From positions 930,001 through 994,000 of the forward strand of contig JAOCPU010000003.1 of the NCBI GenBank assembly GCA_035772785.1: 64,000 nucleotides of DNA, written 5' to 3'. Below the pieces are notes generated by a model. That model worked only from the letters and a program-made list of their open reading frames with translations, did not search any database and was not told the DNA's origin. Below, piece after piece: positions 33,238-46,734 of the stretch (the first letter of the stretch is position 1; each line of letters begins with the position of its first letter). The DNA is from Phlebiopsis flavidoalba (Eukaryota > Basidiomycota > Agaricomycetes > Polyporales > Phanerochaetaceae). The position numbers and the translations under genes were made by a program.

Positions 33238-34022
33238 TCATGGTGGTCTGGGCTTCAACCCTCTAGGATACCATTTGACTTGAAACTTTGATACTGCACC
33301 CTCGTCCCACGCTCCGTGTGGCTGACGAGGGGGGCACTGGATGATGACCCGGAATGGTTCTCGTTTCCATTGAAGAGTTCTAACGCGTAGCCTTTGGTGG
33401 TGAGTAAGATGCTCCCGAAGATTAGGCACACACTGGACCGCTTGTTTTTTGCTGTGGATTGGATACATGAGATGAGATGCTATCTCTTCCGTGTGCGTGC
33501 TGACACGTCCTGAAACTGCGTGCGCAATGCTCTTGGGGGCGCAGCTTCCGGTACAGACGGTGCTGAAAGGCGGCCGCAGCGCCTCATTCGGTTCGCAGCA
33601 GAGCGGATATCTTCGCCTGCCTTCCACTTGGGAGTGCTGGACTGTTGCCTGTCGCTAATAGGAAAATCGAGCCTGTGTTGGCCTAAATGGAGAAGGTGCC
33701 CTTCCAGTGGATGTTTCGCGTAGAGCTGGTTGGTGGGGCTTGTCGCGTTCAGGTTGTGCGAATGGACGCCGACGTCGGAGGCTTGCGTGGACGGACACGA
33801 TTGGCAGGCTTACTGTTTATCTTCGCTCTAGGTCGTGCTCCAGGCGAGCGAAGATTACTAGGGAGAGTCTTTGATCGGAGAAGGGGGACGTGAACGGTCG
33901 GGTAGCTGAATCTAGCGTACCTGTGTATTGTTGTCATTTCCTCGTCAAAACGCTTAGTCGAGTACGTTATCCCCCCCGCCGAAGTCCTTGGACAGCACCT
34001 TGGCTTTAATTTGAGCACTCAT
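33238..34022 (-). CDS. Small hypothetical protein gene
   Basis: A minus-strand ATG at 34022 gives MSAQIKAKVLSKDFGGG, and after a probable break or intron, KRFDEEMTTIHRY. Further pieces in changing frames are NATSPTNQLYAKHPLEGHLL with HLGQHRLDFPISDRQQSS (about 33640-33765) and LRVRTLQWKREPFRVIIQCP to WDEGAVSKFQVKWYPRGLKP, with the stop at 33238. The last block is balanced and tryptophan-containing, unlike random sequence. I cannot identify the family. It lies head to tail with RIB5 upstream on the same strand. Confidence 0.4.
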
Positions 34023-34267
34023 GGTACATAATATGTGCAGTAAGGTTGAAGAGAAGGGGAAAATTCCATGAGCTTATAAGCCCGGTTGCATACGAAAGAG
34101 AGTGCTAGAGCAACGGCCCAGCGGGCTCCCACTGACCCGCCACAATTGATGATCAAAAACTGCCGCTTTGGGTCAGCGCGTTCGGGCCCGGCTCATAATG
34201 GCTGCTGACGGCGACGAAAATGGCCTCGTACAGACTATCTAGCAGTTATCATACACGCTTTATATTG

Positions 34268-35185
34268 TCAGTTATTGTATTCCTTCTTTCTTCGCGAGAC
34301 AACATCCTCGACGACCTTCTCTACCAGCGCCCTCACGCGCTCTCCACACGCACACCGCTTAGGGAGCCGAGCCGCCGTCACACTCTTCTCGAAGACAAAC
34401 TTACCGACCATGTCCAACCTCAATATTGACCTTAGAGCCGACGGGCTTCTTTTCCCAGCGTGATCTTCTCCTGGGTGTGTTTGATGAGCATGACGCCAAA
34501 CGTCCTGTCCGCATCGTTCACGACCGTAAGCGTGAGCGACGCTCCGTCAATCGCGACATAGCCCTTCGGAATGAGATACGGTAGGAGTGACGGCCTCGCA
34601 GGAGTCGGCTCGGGTAGCTGAAACAGCAGACGAACAGAGTCTCCATCTGGGTGTCCGGTTAATCAACGTCGCAGTGGTATCAACGTGCGCCTTAACAATC
34701 GAGGTGTGATTATCAGCATTGACCGATGAGACACACCGCGTCCCCCCCACGCAGCCTGCACAAAGTGGCCTCCAAACCGCACATGCGCGCCCATCGCGCG
34801 CTCCAGGTTCACCTCATCGCCCACTTTGCGTTTTCCCCCTGCACCCACCGCTCAGCCTCGCACCCATAGCCGACACGAAAAAGCGCACGCACCGAGGTCC
34901 GTCCTCTCCAACGTTTCATTCGCCAGCCACACCTTGAACCAGCCCCCGTCCTGGGCACTGTCAAACTCTGTGGCGGTCAAAACACGCGCCGTTGACCGCG
35001 ATGGAATCGCCGATGTGGCAGTCGTCCAAGATGGGCGCGGACTGGCCGATGGTCAGCGTACAGCCGCCATGCATCGTGCTCGATGGCGGAGACCGTGCCG
35101 AGATGCTCAATCTGTCACCGCGCAGATGCGTCAGCCGGCCTGTGGGTGTGGGTATCAGAGGGGGGCATACCAGACCTGTGAACAT
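34268..35185 (-). CDS. RIB5: Riboflavin synthase, alpha chain
   Basis: The minus strand starts MFTGLV at 35185, the invariant N-terminus of the family. The first lumazine-binding repeat shows SAPILDDCHIGDSIAVNGAC (about 34995-35055), VNLERAMGAHVRFGGHFVQ and HVDTTATLINRTP (about 34675-34810). The second repeat has LPEPTPA-like sequence, LLPYLIPKGYVAIDGASLTL with TVVNDADRTFGVML (about 34480-34590) and the K-P-V-G-S-K stretch. After a likely short intron comes the C-terminal helix VRALVEKVVEDVVSRR. It converts two 6,7-dimethyl-8-ribityllumazine molecules to riboflavin in the cytosol. Length of about 240 residues after splicing fits. Frame breaks fall in both repeats. The upstream frame before MFTGLV is untranslated leader. 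Confidence 0.93.
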
Positions 35186-35567
35186 TGTGGATGCGGCGGC
35201 GTTGGGTGGACGAGTACCGTAGGTGTAGGGAGAGGAAGTTGCGCGGCCTCCGATCCGCTGCAGAGAAGTACGAAGTGCACCATTGGCGCCCAGAATGGGT
35301 GGAAGGCGTAGTGAAGTGAGGCACATTCGGTCGCTTATAGCGGTCGGGAGGAGTCCCGCACAAAGGGCGACGTGAAAGAGTCGATAACTGCAAGCGGTAA
35401 GGCATTGTATAGAATGCCCCATTTTTACAAAACTAAGATATAGTGCCTAGGGTATCGTCAGGATCAAAATGTTACAAGTGTGCCCATGTCACTGTCAGTC
35501 CAAGTCCGAGGCCAAAAGGATCGTGTGAATAATCTAGAAGTGTTGCAGTCTAAAGTCCTCTCTCTCT

Positions 35568-37359
<1,792 letters not shown>

Positions 37360-37414
37360 GTTGAGCTGGAGGACGGGGGAGAGGGATGGGGCACGGAGGA
37401 GGTGACGGGCGAGG

Positions 37415-37423
37415 TTTATATAG
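37415..37423 (-). promoter_or_regulatory. TATA-like element of EXG1
   Basis: CTATATAAA on the minus strand lies 56-64 bp before the EXG1 ATG, at a plausible core-promoter distance. Confidence 0.5.
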
Positions 37424-37990
37424 GGGGGCGCCGAGCGATCTGTTGCTGTGATTAAGTACTGAAAAAGGGATTATTCCCCGACGTGAAGGAGGGGAAGCCA
37501 CCCCAAGGCTAGTTAGACACTGAAATTTCGGCGTGCAGTCCATCGAAGCAGCCTTTGGTGTCTCGGTTCCAAGCGTCAACCGCTTTTTCCCACGTGGCAG
37601 CTCCGTCGTGGCGAACGCCTCGCGCCCGCGGCCTCGCTCGTCTGCCCGACCGACGACCGTCCCTCGAGAGGCTGTTCTTGTTCACGCTGGGTGCCTGTTG
37701 GCCTCCTATCATCTCCGCTGGCTTCCCCTCAGAAATCAGCAGACGTCTCCGGTACCTGGCAGCCATGAGGCCGCCGAATCAAACAGCGAAGAAGATAGCC
37801 CTTTCGGCGTAGCGCACTGTAACATGAACACCGTTCGACGCCCAAACCTAGCGAGTGCATGACGGTGTGGATCCCGGTCCATCACAACAGCCCGCGCACT
37901 CTACGGCTCAGGTCAAATGACTTATTTCGAATCCTCGCAGCCTATTGGTGTGGGCGTACCGGTGAACATACAGACGCATAGCCTGCAGCC
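37424..37990. other. Intergenic, nothing recognised
   Basis: Overlapping frames on both strands at 37509-37862 have no family resemblance. No repeat or RNA fold was noted. Confidence 0.45.
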
Positions 37991-38628
37991 ATCAAATTGG
38001 AGGTAGGTACACAACTCCACCTGATATCGCCCGAGTCTGTTCGTAATCCCCGTGTCGTGCATCATAGAGCGAAAGCGCAGCCTCTACTGCGCCACTGCGA
38101 CGATCCTCGGAGGTGATGTCAGAGGGTTTCGTATACATACTCTCCAAAAACACGACATGTAAAAGTGCATTGATTCCACTGTAACCTGTGCACAATATAA
38201 GAAACCTCATGCGTACGACCGCAAAAACTTAGTCTACCTGGTTTTGCTGCTCCATATATGTCAAAACGTCCGACACGAAGATACCATCGTTCTGGGTGCG
38301 AAGTATACGACAGTGATCACCAGGGGCTCGGGAGCAGTTTGTAAGTCTTCAGTCTCAGACGCGCACATGCACGAATGTGCGGCCAGAGCGACTCGGCGCT
38401 GTAGAAGTTGACAGTACATCGTTCTACGAGACAGCTTAGCAGCAGTCGGGTGACACAAGAACGTATGGACTCACGAAGTTACAGTCAGCTCAGGTACGGC
38501 GAACCACCGACGAGAAGACCGATGACCAGAAACACTGCATGCAACGCGCCGACAGAGGTCAGGAATCTCTTGGTCGCCGCTATAGATCTGGCCCGTTGTA
38601 TTTGCAGAGAAGATCTATCATTAGCCAT
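37991..38628 (-). CDS. Small hypothetical membrane protein
   Basis: The minus-strand ATG at 38628 gives MANDRSSLQIQRARSIAATK, then RFLTSVGALHAVFLVIGLLV and GGSPYLS. This is a basic cytosolic leader followed by one membrane span, the arrangement of a type II or multi-span protein. Later pieces in other frames include DVLTYMEQQNQV and DARHGDYEQTRAISGGVVY, ending near 37992. I do not recognise the family and the downstream part is frame-broken. Confidence 0.4.
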
Positions 38629-39192
38629 GATATGCACCTACGCGCCTTCGATTTGGTCGGCCACCCGGTAAGACTCTTTCATCGGAGGGTGCAGAAAGCA
38701 AACCCCGTTGGGGGAGCGGACCGCCGGATTCTTGGGTGGGTGGGACACCCATAATCGGGCTCTCTAGCAATGATATGGCATAGCATACGCGCATACAAGC
38801 AGTTTAGTCGACGTTGTAGGTATAAGTAATGCGCACTGAGCAGTTGGGCGCCCCGTGACGGCGGTCGCCACAATGTAGGCAGTAGCAACCTCCAGCTCTC
38901 TCATCCTCTAGGTCATCTTCACATCCTCAACAAACCAATCGGATTGCCAGATAGGAGACAGAGAGGCAGAGGCTCGAAGTTTGATGATTGGTCGCCGCGG
39001 AGAAACACGCGAAATTTGCGTGTCTCGCTCTCGCCAGAACAAGACCTTCAATGAGTTTCGGTGCTCGTCAATTATGACGGCGGTGAATATCGCATGGCAT
39101 ATATTGAGTTTTATGAAGTTTTGAATAAGTAGAGAGACAGATTAGTGCAGTCGAGTAGATGAGTGTCGGAGGCAAGATGATGACTGTCCTGT
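38629..39192. other. Spacer between divergent genes
   Basis: This lies between the small membrane-protein gene (-) and the taxilin-like gene (+). I see no coding sequence with support. Both promoters should lie here. Confidence 0.45.
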
Positions 39193-41544
39193 GTGAAGCC
39201 GCGACAGTCACGGCGCGGCAAAGGTACAAGCGTGCACCGAAAGAAGTGCTGTAGCTGCACTCTCAACCGACCTCCACCCACTACCACCGTGAAAACATTG
39301 GATTCCTTCGCCTCCTCACGAGCTGTATCCCCTCGCGGAGCGCAACCCGCCCGCCCCCCTAGCCGCCGCCCACGATTCCTCGGAAAAGCGCATCAACCTC
39401 CCGCCCATGAACGGTACCAACCCGCGAGACGGCCGCCACCCACAGGCCCTGCGCCCCCGGCCCCTGTAGCCGCACCGCCTGCGCCAACGGGTGCAGCTGC
39501 GACACATGCTAACGCGGCGCAGGCACCCGAATTCCGCCCGCGACCCGCCAGGCAAACGGGCCCGTGAACGGCACGCATGCACACGGCCAAAGGCAAGAAG
39601 AAGACTGAGCCGCCTGTAGACCCGTCGCAGCTGTACGAGAGTCTGAAGAACAGGATTGCTACGTTGGAAGAAGAGGAGATCCATAATGAAGAGGAGGAGA
39701 AGAAGATTGGTGCGTGCTCAGTTCGGTGCAGTCCTTATTCGGGACACTCATTATGACTTCAGCGGAGGAGGCTCAAAGCAAAGTTTCGGGCCTGGGCGAC
39801 AATGCCGTCCATACCACGAAATATGTTGCAGCTTGTACGGACGTAATGTGTGGCCTCTAGGCATTCTTGCTAACACCTACGTCCACGTTAGTTTACCGAA
39901 TTGAAACGGCAAAAGAACGCGACCATGCCAAAGAGAGCAGAAATTAGTCAAGGACAGGATGCAGGTTAGCCCTACCTTACCCATCTCCCCAGCAGCAAAC
40001 AAATTTACAGTCCCTCTCAAAGCCAAGGGTCAACTGACCAAGGCGAATCAGACCAAGGCCAAGATGGAGAATCTGGGCCGTGAGCTGCAGAAGGTGAAAG
40101 CGAATACATGGAGGCTCCCTGTCATATTTTGACCATTGCTCCAGGATAACAAAAAGTTACGGGTGGGTAACCGTTACAGGGGGACACAAATGACCGCTTC
40201 TTTACGCTTGTACAGGAAGACAGCAAGCGACTGATGCAATCCGTGGAGGATGCGAATCACCAGGCAAGGATTCATCGCTACCCTAGTATGATACGGCTCT
40301 CATACTCGTCCTCAGATTTCGCAGATGAAAGTCGAAAGTGCAGAAACGCACTGAGAAGATGAAGCAGCAAGACATGAAGTACCGCGAGATGCCAGATACG
40401 TCGTCGTGAAGGTGCACTGCAAGTACCGCGCGGAGCTCTTCTTCAAGATCTCGCGCAAGAACGAAGCTGTCGCGGTCTCTTTCAACGGCCTGGACGGAGC
40501 GCGCATGGAAACGAACGACAAGAAGGGCGATGTCAGTCCGCAAAACCTCCGAGCGCGTCGAACAGCCACCTCGGCGGGCCCGCAGGTTCAAACGGCACCG
40601 GCTTCGAGCTCTACAAGTTTGTCGGCCGGGCGCGATGCAATTCATTTCTCCCATGGCGGGCGCACGTTGGAGGCGGATCAGACACCGGAGGAGGCGGGTA
40701 TGGAAGATGGAGATGAGATTCTTGCCGTTGAGATCATGGATCTAACGGAAGGGCCGGGGACGGAGGAGTTGGTGTGTAACGGTTCAAACGCTATAATTCG
40801 CCGCAGAGTTGACTTTGATATAGGATGAAGGTGGCGAGCCTCGTCGACAGCTACTCAAAAACACTGGCAGGAGGATCCAATGGAGTAAGGCCACTTCTAC
40901 GTCTACACTGGAATCCTCTGATTGTGCCGCAGAGCTCATAAAGCCATGGAAGATATCTTTGACGGAGTGTATGCAAATCGTCAACATTTGTCAGGGACTT
41001 ACTTATTGACGATCGCACAGCGTTCGGGAGCGACTAAAGGATATCCTTCGCCAATATGAGCTTCGCGAACGACATTTCGAGTGCGTCATACGATCGAAAG
41101 AGCTCGAGGGTGCTGCTTCTAATCGCGCGCGCGAGCAGCGGAACAGAAACAGCTGGGCCGAGGGCGAGAAGGCTCGAGCAGATAAAGCAGAAGCAGAGGT
41201 ACGCATCGAAACCTTGTTGACGCGCCCGCTAGGGAGCTCGGCCTAACACAACTAATCGCGTCGTGTCTCTACTAGGCCCAGCATTATCGACAAGAAGTTT
41301 GAACGAGCGCAGAAGTCTCAGAGCGCGTTGATCGAGGAAGCTGATAGCCTGCTGTAAAGAGGTGCGTCTGCCAGGTAAACTCTGAGAGTTTTTATGTCAT
41401 GGCTGACCCGGACTTTCAGCCGAATGCTGATCGGACACAGCGATTATTCGCGTCGTGTTGGAAGAGCTGGAACGGCATGGTACACTAGCACCCACGTCGT
41501 TGAACAATGCGGATTGGGACCTGTGGGAGGGTGACAGCTGTTAG
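39193..41544 (+). CDS. Taxilin-like coiled-coil protein with embedded SUMO-like domain
   Basis: The N-terminal part is Pro/Ala-rich (39340-39560) and leads to KGKKKTEPPVDPSQLYESLK and NRIATLEEEEIHNEEEEKKI (about 39590-39706). Coiled-coil segments follow: AKGQLTKANQTKAKMENLGR with ELQK (about 40022-40095), ANKKL-like sequence, EDSKRLMQSVEDANHQ (about 40216-40263) and QKRTEKMKQQDMKYREMPD after a one-base shift. A beta-grasp domain comes next (separate entry). After introns the coiled coil resumes with VRERLKDILRQYELRERHFE and CVIRSKELEGAASNR (about 41027-41115), the YELRE-type taxilin block. The end is VLEELERHGTLAPTSLNNAD and WDLWEGDSC. Taxilins bind syntaxins in vesicle traffic. Whether all pieces form one transcript is not proven. 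The start is approximate. Confidence 0.65.
40395..40765 (+). other. SUMO/Rad60-SLD-like beta-grasp domain within the taxilin-like locus
   Basis: The plus strand reads VVVKVHCKYRAELFFKISRK, corresponding to the first beta hairpin of SUMO. With frame changes it continues with KTKLSRLFNAWTERMETND-type helix sequence (about 40463-40520), a Gly/Ser/Ala-rich insertion (about 40540-40610), FELYKFVGRAMQFI-type sequence, and FSHGGRTLEADQTPEEAGME with DGDEILAVE (about 40646-40732). GRTLEADQTPEEAGMEDGDEI matches the SUMO pattern of DGRRI-DQTPEDLDMEDND. There is no C-terminal diglycine; the chain runs on into DLTEGPGTEE. It is therefore a non-conjugated SUMO-like domain, or a separate small gene sitting between taxilin exons. 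Confidence 0.75.
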
Positions 41545-41790
41545 TTCCATGTCGACTCCCAAATTCCCAAATACACCATTTCACGAATCGTTATGCCTAG
41601 TGGGCCCGCCACTGTCATGGCAATGGAACGGCGCACAACGAAAGTGAGAATCCTAAAAGGCCCGAAAGGGGCTTTATATGCATCTCCGAGCATGCATTAC
41701 AACCTGGTATAACAACGTCCAAGAATTCTACGGTATAGTCCATTTGCTAGTATGCGCGTGTTGAGTTGTGTAACGTTCATAGTTCATAGT

Positions 41791-43509
<1,719 letters not shown>

Positions 43510-44254
43510 CGTGAAGAGAATTAAATGAAGTTTTCCCCTGAGGATTACGAGACGGAAGCTTGCCAGAGGGTTGTAAATGAAGGAGAGTGGCAGATGGTAG
43601 ATGTATCTGGAAGTTGGAAGGTGTGTGTGTGAGACCGTGCTGCGTGACGCTCTCCGCAATATAGAACCTTCGGAAATTGCCGTCGTCAAAACGTACTGCC
43701 TCTGCAAGGCATCGCACGTTGGCGTCGCACCGCCGTATTTACGTCTTCTCACAACTGTCTCTGTATTGCCTTCCTACGCCTGGCATCCCCGCTGCTCCCG
43801 TCTGATGCGCGGGCGGTGATCAGCACAGCATCCACAGCTTGCGGGAAGGATGCGACACGACATTGTCACAGGTCCGACGTTCTCCAATCATCAGCTTCAT
43901 GGAGTTAGAAAAACGAATGGTGTATGTTCTTTCTCGCATTTTTGGTATGGAAAGTCGAACCTAGCCTAGGGCGACTCCTTCCCACTCAGCCCGGCCGTAG
44001 CACCCGCCAAATGACGTGACCGGGCATGCGAGGCGCTGGCGTTGTGGCGTGGTATCGATTTGCAAACGGATAAGGCTCTTGAGTTGTCCCCACACCTTTG
44101 AGCAATCTACGTAGCCTTATTACTCTATGTTGTCAAGGCATGAAAAGCTTTTTCTATACCGCTATCTACTTCCTATGCATAGAATAGCACGAATAAATTT
44201 GCATCTGAGATGGGCTTGATTTTTTTTTTGGAGAATGTGGAATTGTGTGCAAGC
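43510..44254. other. Spacer upstream of UAP1
   Basis: The minus-strand frame before the UAP1 ATG has no conserved sequence and should be leader or promoter. From 43820 to 44200 no gene is visible. The region separates UAP1 from the next minus-strand gene. Confidence 0.45.
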
Positions 44255-45852
44255 TCAGTAGCGCGAATTACACAGGTGCTGAGAGAGAGAAGTTATGAGA
44301 ATATTTGTTCCCGTTATCATGCCTCGACTTCCATGCAGTGCTGTGCAGTAGCGTGCAGCTGCGACCCCAGGCGTGGCCACGGCATAAAACTCCGTTGATT
44401 GTCGCGTCACCCGGAGCTGGCGTCTCGCATCTGCGTCCCGACCATTGTCGTCGAATAACGGGTCTTCGAACCCGAAACCCATCTCACAAGTGCCGTTTTC
44501 GGGAAAAGTTACCTGTCTCGCAAAGGTCGGTGTGGGAGTCATGGGCAGGTATGTTGCCAAAAATGTGTTCCGACTAAGGGATCATGCGTGACCGTTTCGA
44601 CTCCTACAGTCTTACCCCGAACCAAGACGCGTCTCAGGGTCTCTACTGGCTCTCACTGGCTTCGCCTTGGCTGGTCCCCTGTGGTTCTCTGACCAAACTC
44701 GAGAAAGGCCGTGCCAGCATCAGCGTCACCACCAGAAGGACGCGTCGCGCCCGAAGATACCAACAAATGGTGAAGAGCATGAGTCTGCGCTACACACAAG
44801 ATTGTACATGGCTAGAGCGCAATACAAAAGCAAGCCGAATTCTCTGCGAGACTGCTCCTGCCCTACTCGATTTCCTCCGTAAGGGTCCGTCATTGCGACA
44901 GAAGCGTGCCGCTGGGACCTGCTTCTGTTCAACGAAGTGGAGCGCGTTGGTGAATGGTCGTAGTAGTGTGCTTGAGGGATAGGTGTGAGGATGCCGAGGC
45001 CGTTGATGGTGTTGTAGGTAGGCTAGGGGCTGGTTTGTGCGTATTTGTGTTCTTACCAGAGAAACCGGAACCGACGCCCGTCATGTACTCTGCATTGAAA
45101 GGATCGTTGTTAAACCCTTTCTCCATGTCACGAGCTCCTGCTCTCGTTCAAACTCCTTGTTCTTCGTCGGTGAAGGCCATGGTTGGGTACCGATGATGTT
45201 CTCCGTCCATCTTGATCTCCCAGCTCGCTTTCTCCCAGTCTGGTATAAACTCCTCATAGCGGTCCTTCCGACATTCTTCTTCCACACCAAGTCCCGTATG
45301 AAAACCCCACCACTGGTCGAAGAAGACGGACAGAAGTAGTATGGCGGCGACAGTGCTGAACGCGATGACAGCGACGCCAATGATTTTCCACTCCTGCGAC
45401 CCGTGAGATATGGACTGTCCGCTGGATGGTTTGGATGCACTGGGCACAGGTGCCGGCGTTGGCGAAGTGTTGGTAGTAGCGGAGCGGAGCAGGAGTCGTG
45501 AAAGAGCTTGAAGAGACCGTTTGAGTGGTCAATGTCACAGATGCGCTCGTAGAGGCGGGGGGGGTACCAGAGAGAGATTGAGATGAGAAGCCGTAGATGT
45601 CTCCTTTACTTTTGTCGACGAGTCCAGCGAGCTGAGTACCCCGGGAAGAACGAGCGTTGCAGTCAGCGAGGACGAATGAGCTGCTGCAGTTTCCCCCGTT
45701 CGGTCGTATGTTCCAGGTGAGTTTCTTGAGGTGGTAAATGGTGTTGGCCCTTGTAGAGGATCAAAGGCATCTGCTAATCCACGTTTCGTTCCAGACAGGT
45801 CGGACGCATAAGTTGCTGAGAGGAAGAGGCCGAGCAGGATGTAGAGCCGCAT
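44255..45852 (-). CDS. Single-pass surface protein with Ser/Thr-rich ectodomain
   Basis: The minus-strand ATG at 45852 gives MRLYILLGLFLSATYASDLS, a signal peptide. A Ser/Thr-rich stretch follows (TSRNSPGTYDRTGETAAAHS, TKVKETSTASHLN, about 45540-45740), typical of O-mannosylated wall proteins. A membrane span, WKIIGVAVIAFSTVAAILLL with SVFF, lies at about 45300-45390. The cytosolic part has the acidic CRKDRYEEFIPDWEKASWEI and KMDGEHHRYPTMAFTDEE, then GFNNDPFNAEYMTGVGSGFS and a Pro/Ser/Thr-rich tail with RSQRHASVAMTDPYGG (about 44860-44910). The topology matches fungal wall-stress sensors and Axl2/SKG6-type proteins, but no specific domain is seen. The C-terminal end is uncertain because of frame breaks; a possible final piece is GFGFEDPLFDDNGRDAD. 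Confidence 0.65.
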
Positions 45853-46678
45853 TGTGTGTGAGCGGGGTCTCACCACTCGGAAACCAGTCGCAGAGCAGCC
45901 AGGGGAATGAAGACCAGCTTCGCTAGTGTCCGTTCTCGCGGGAAGGGTATTTTGGGCAGTCAAACAAGCTGGATCCAAGTTCCAAACGCGGGTCACGTGA
46001 GGCATCTCAGTCGTTCCAACTTCTGGTTCACCGTTGGTGATCGAAACTACCTGACGCTACTGCTCATTGGCCCCTCTGCAGACTTCACATGCTCGACTTC
46101 ACTCCAAGCATTCTAAGATATGTCGTCCCTTCTTATGTGGTAGTATACCAGCCAACTATATGAGAGCTCATGTATTTGACGAGGTTAGCCCATGTTACTT
46201 ACAGTAAGTCAGTATTTGGTACTTGCATTGATCACTTATCGATTCTCACCCTTTGAATTGCTACATACTATGACTTACGCAGCATGAAAAAAAAGCCGAG
46301 TGATCGAGTTTTTCTGTGACCAGGCTTGCACGCGTACGACGCCACGAGCCTGGCCTTGACAATAGAGGTGCGTGGTAACATTATATATTAGCAGCGGTGT
46401 GCATAGGTAACATGTTTTGTCAAGTCTCTGGCAGCTATCCTGCAGGGGACTGATGTTCCATTACACTATTAGCTCAATCTGCTATCGTCAGGTGTGTTCT
46501 CATCTACGTTTAGTGACCTGCTAGTCGACTTGCGTACCATTAAAGTCCCATTGCAGGCTAGACAGGCTCGAAAGTGACTAGAAGCGAGCTGCTAGGCCAC
46601 TGAGAACACGTTTCCATGCCTGTTAAACAGCGGCGAGCGATATGGCGTTGCATCCAATCGCTCGGCACGACGTCTAGA
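45853..46678. other. Spacer between divergent genes
   Basis: This lies between the surface-protein gene (-) and the protease gene (+). I see no coding sequence. An A-run (46285-46292) and mixed A/T-rich sequence are present. Confidence 0.5.
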
Positions 46679-46688
46679 CCATAAAAGG
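46679..46688 (+). promoter_or_regulatory. TATA-like element of the aspartic protease gene
   Basis: CCATAAAAGG lies 47-56 bp before the chosen ATG at 46735, a plausible core promoter spacing with transcription starting near 46710. Confidence 0.5.
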
Positions 46689-46734
46689 ATGCTCAAGAGG
46701 GCTGCACCCTCAGACCACCAAGAACCTGCCCATC

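Noticed and set aside
44305..44982. Plus-strand genes opposite the surface-protein tail
   Set aside because: Composition is poor and the minus strand continues the tail of the signal-peptide protein; no plus-strand domain is seen.
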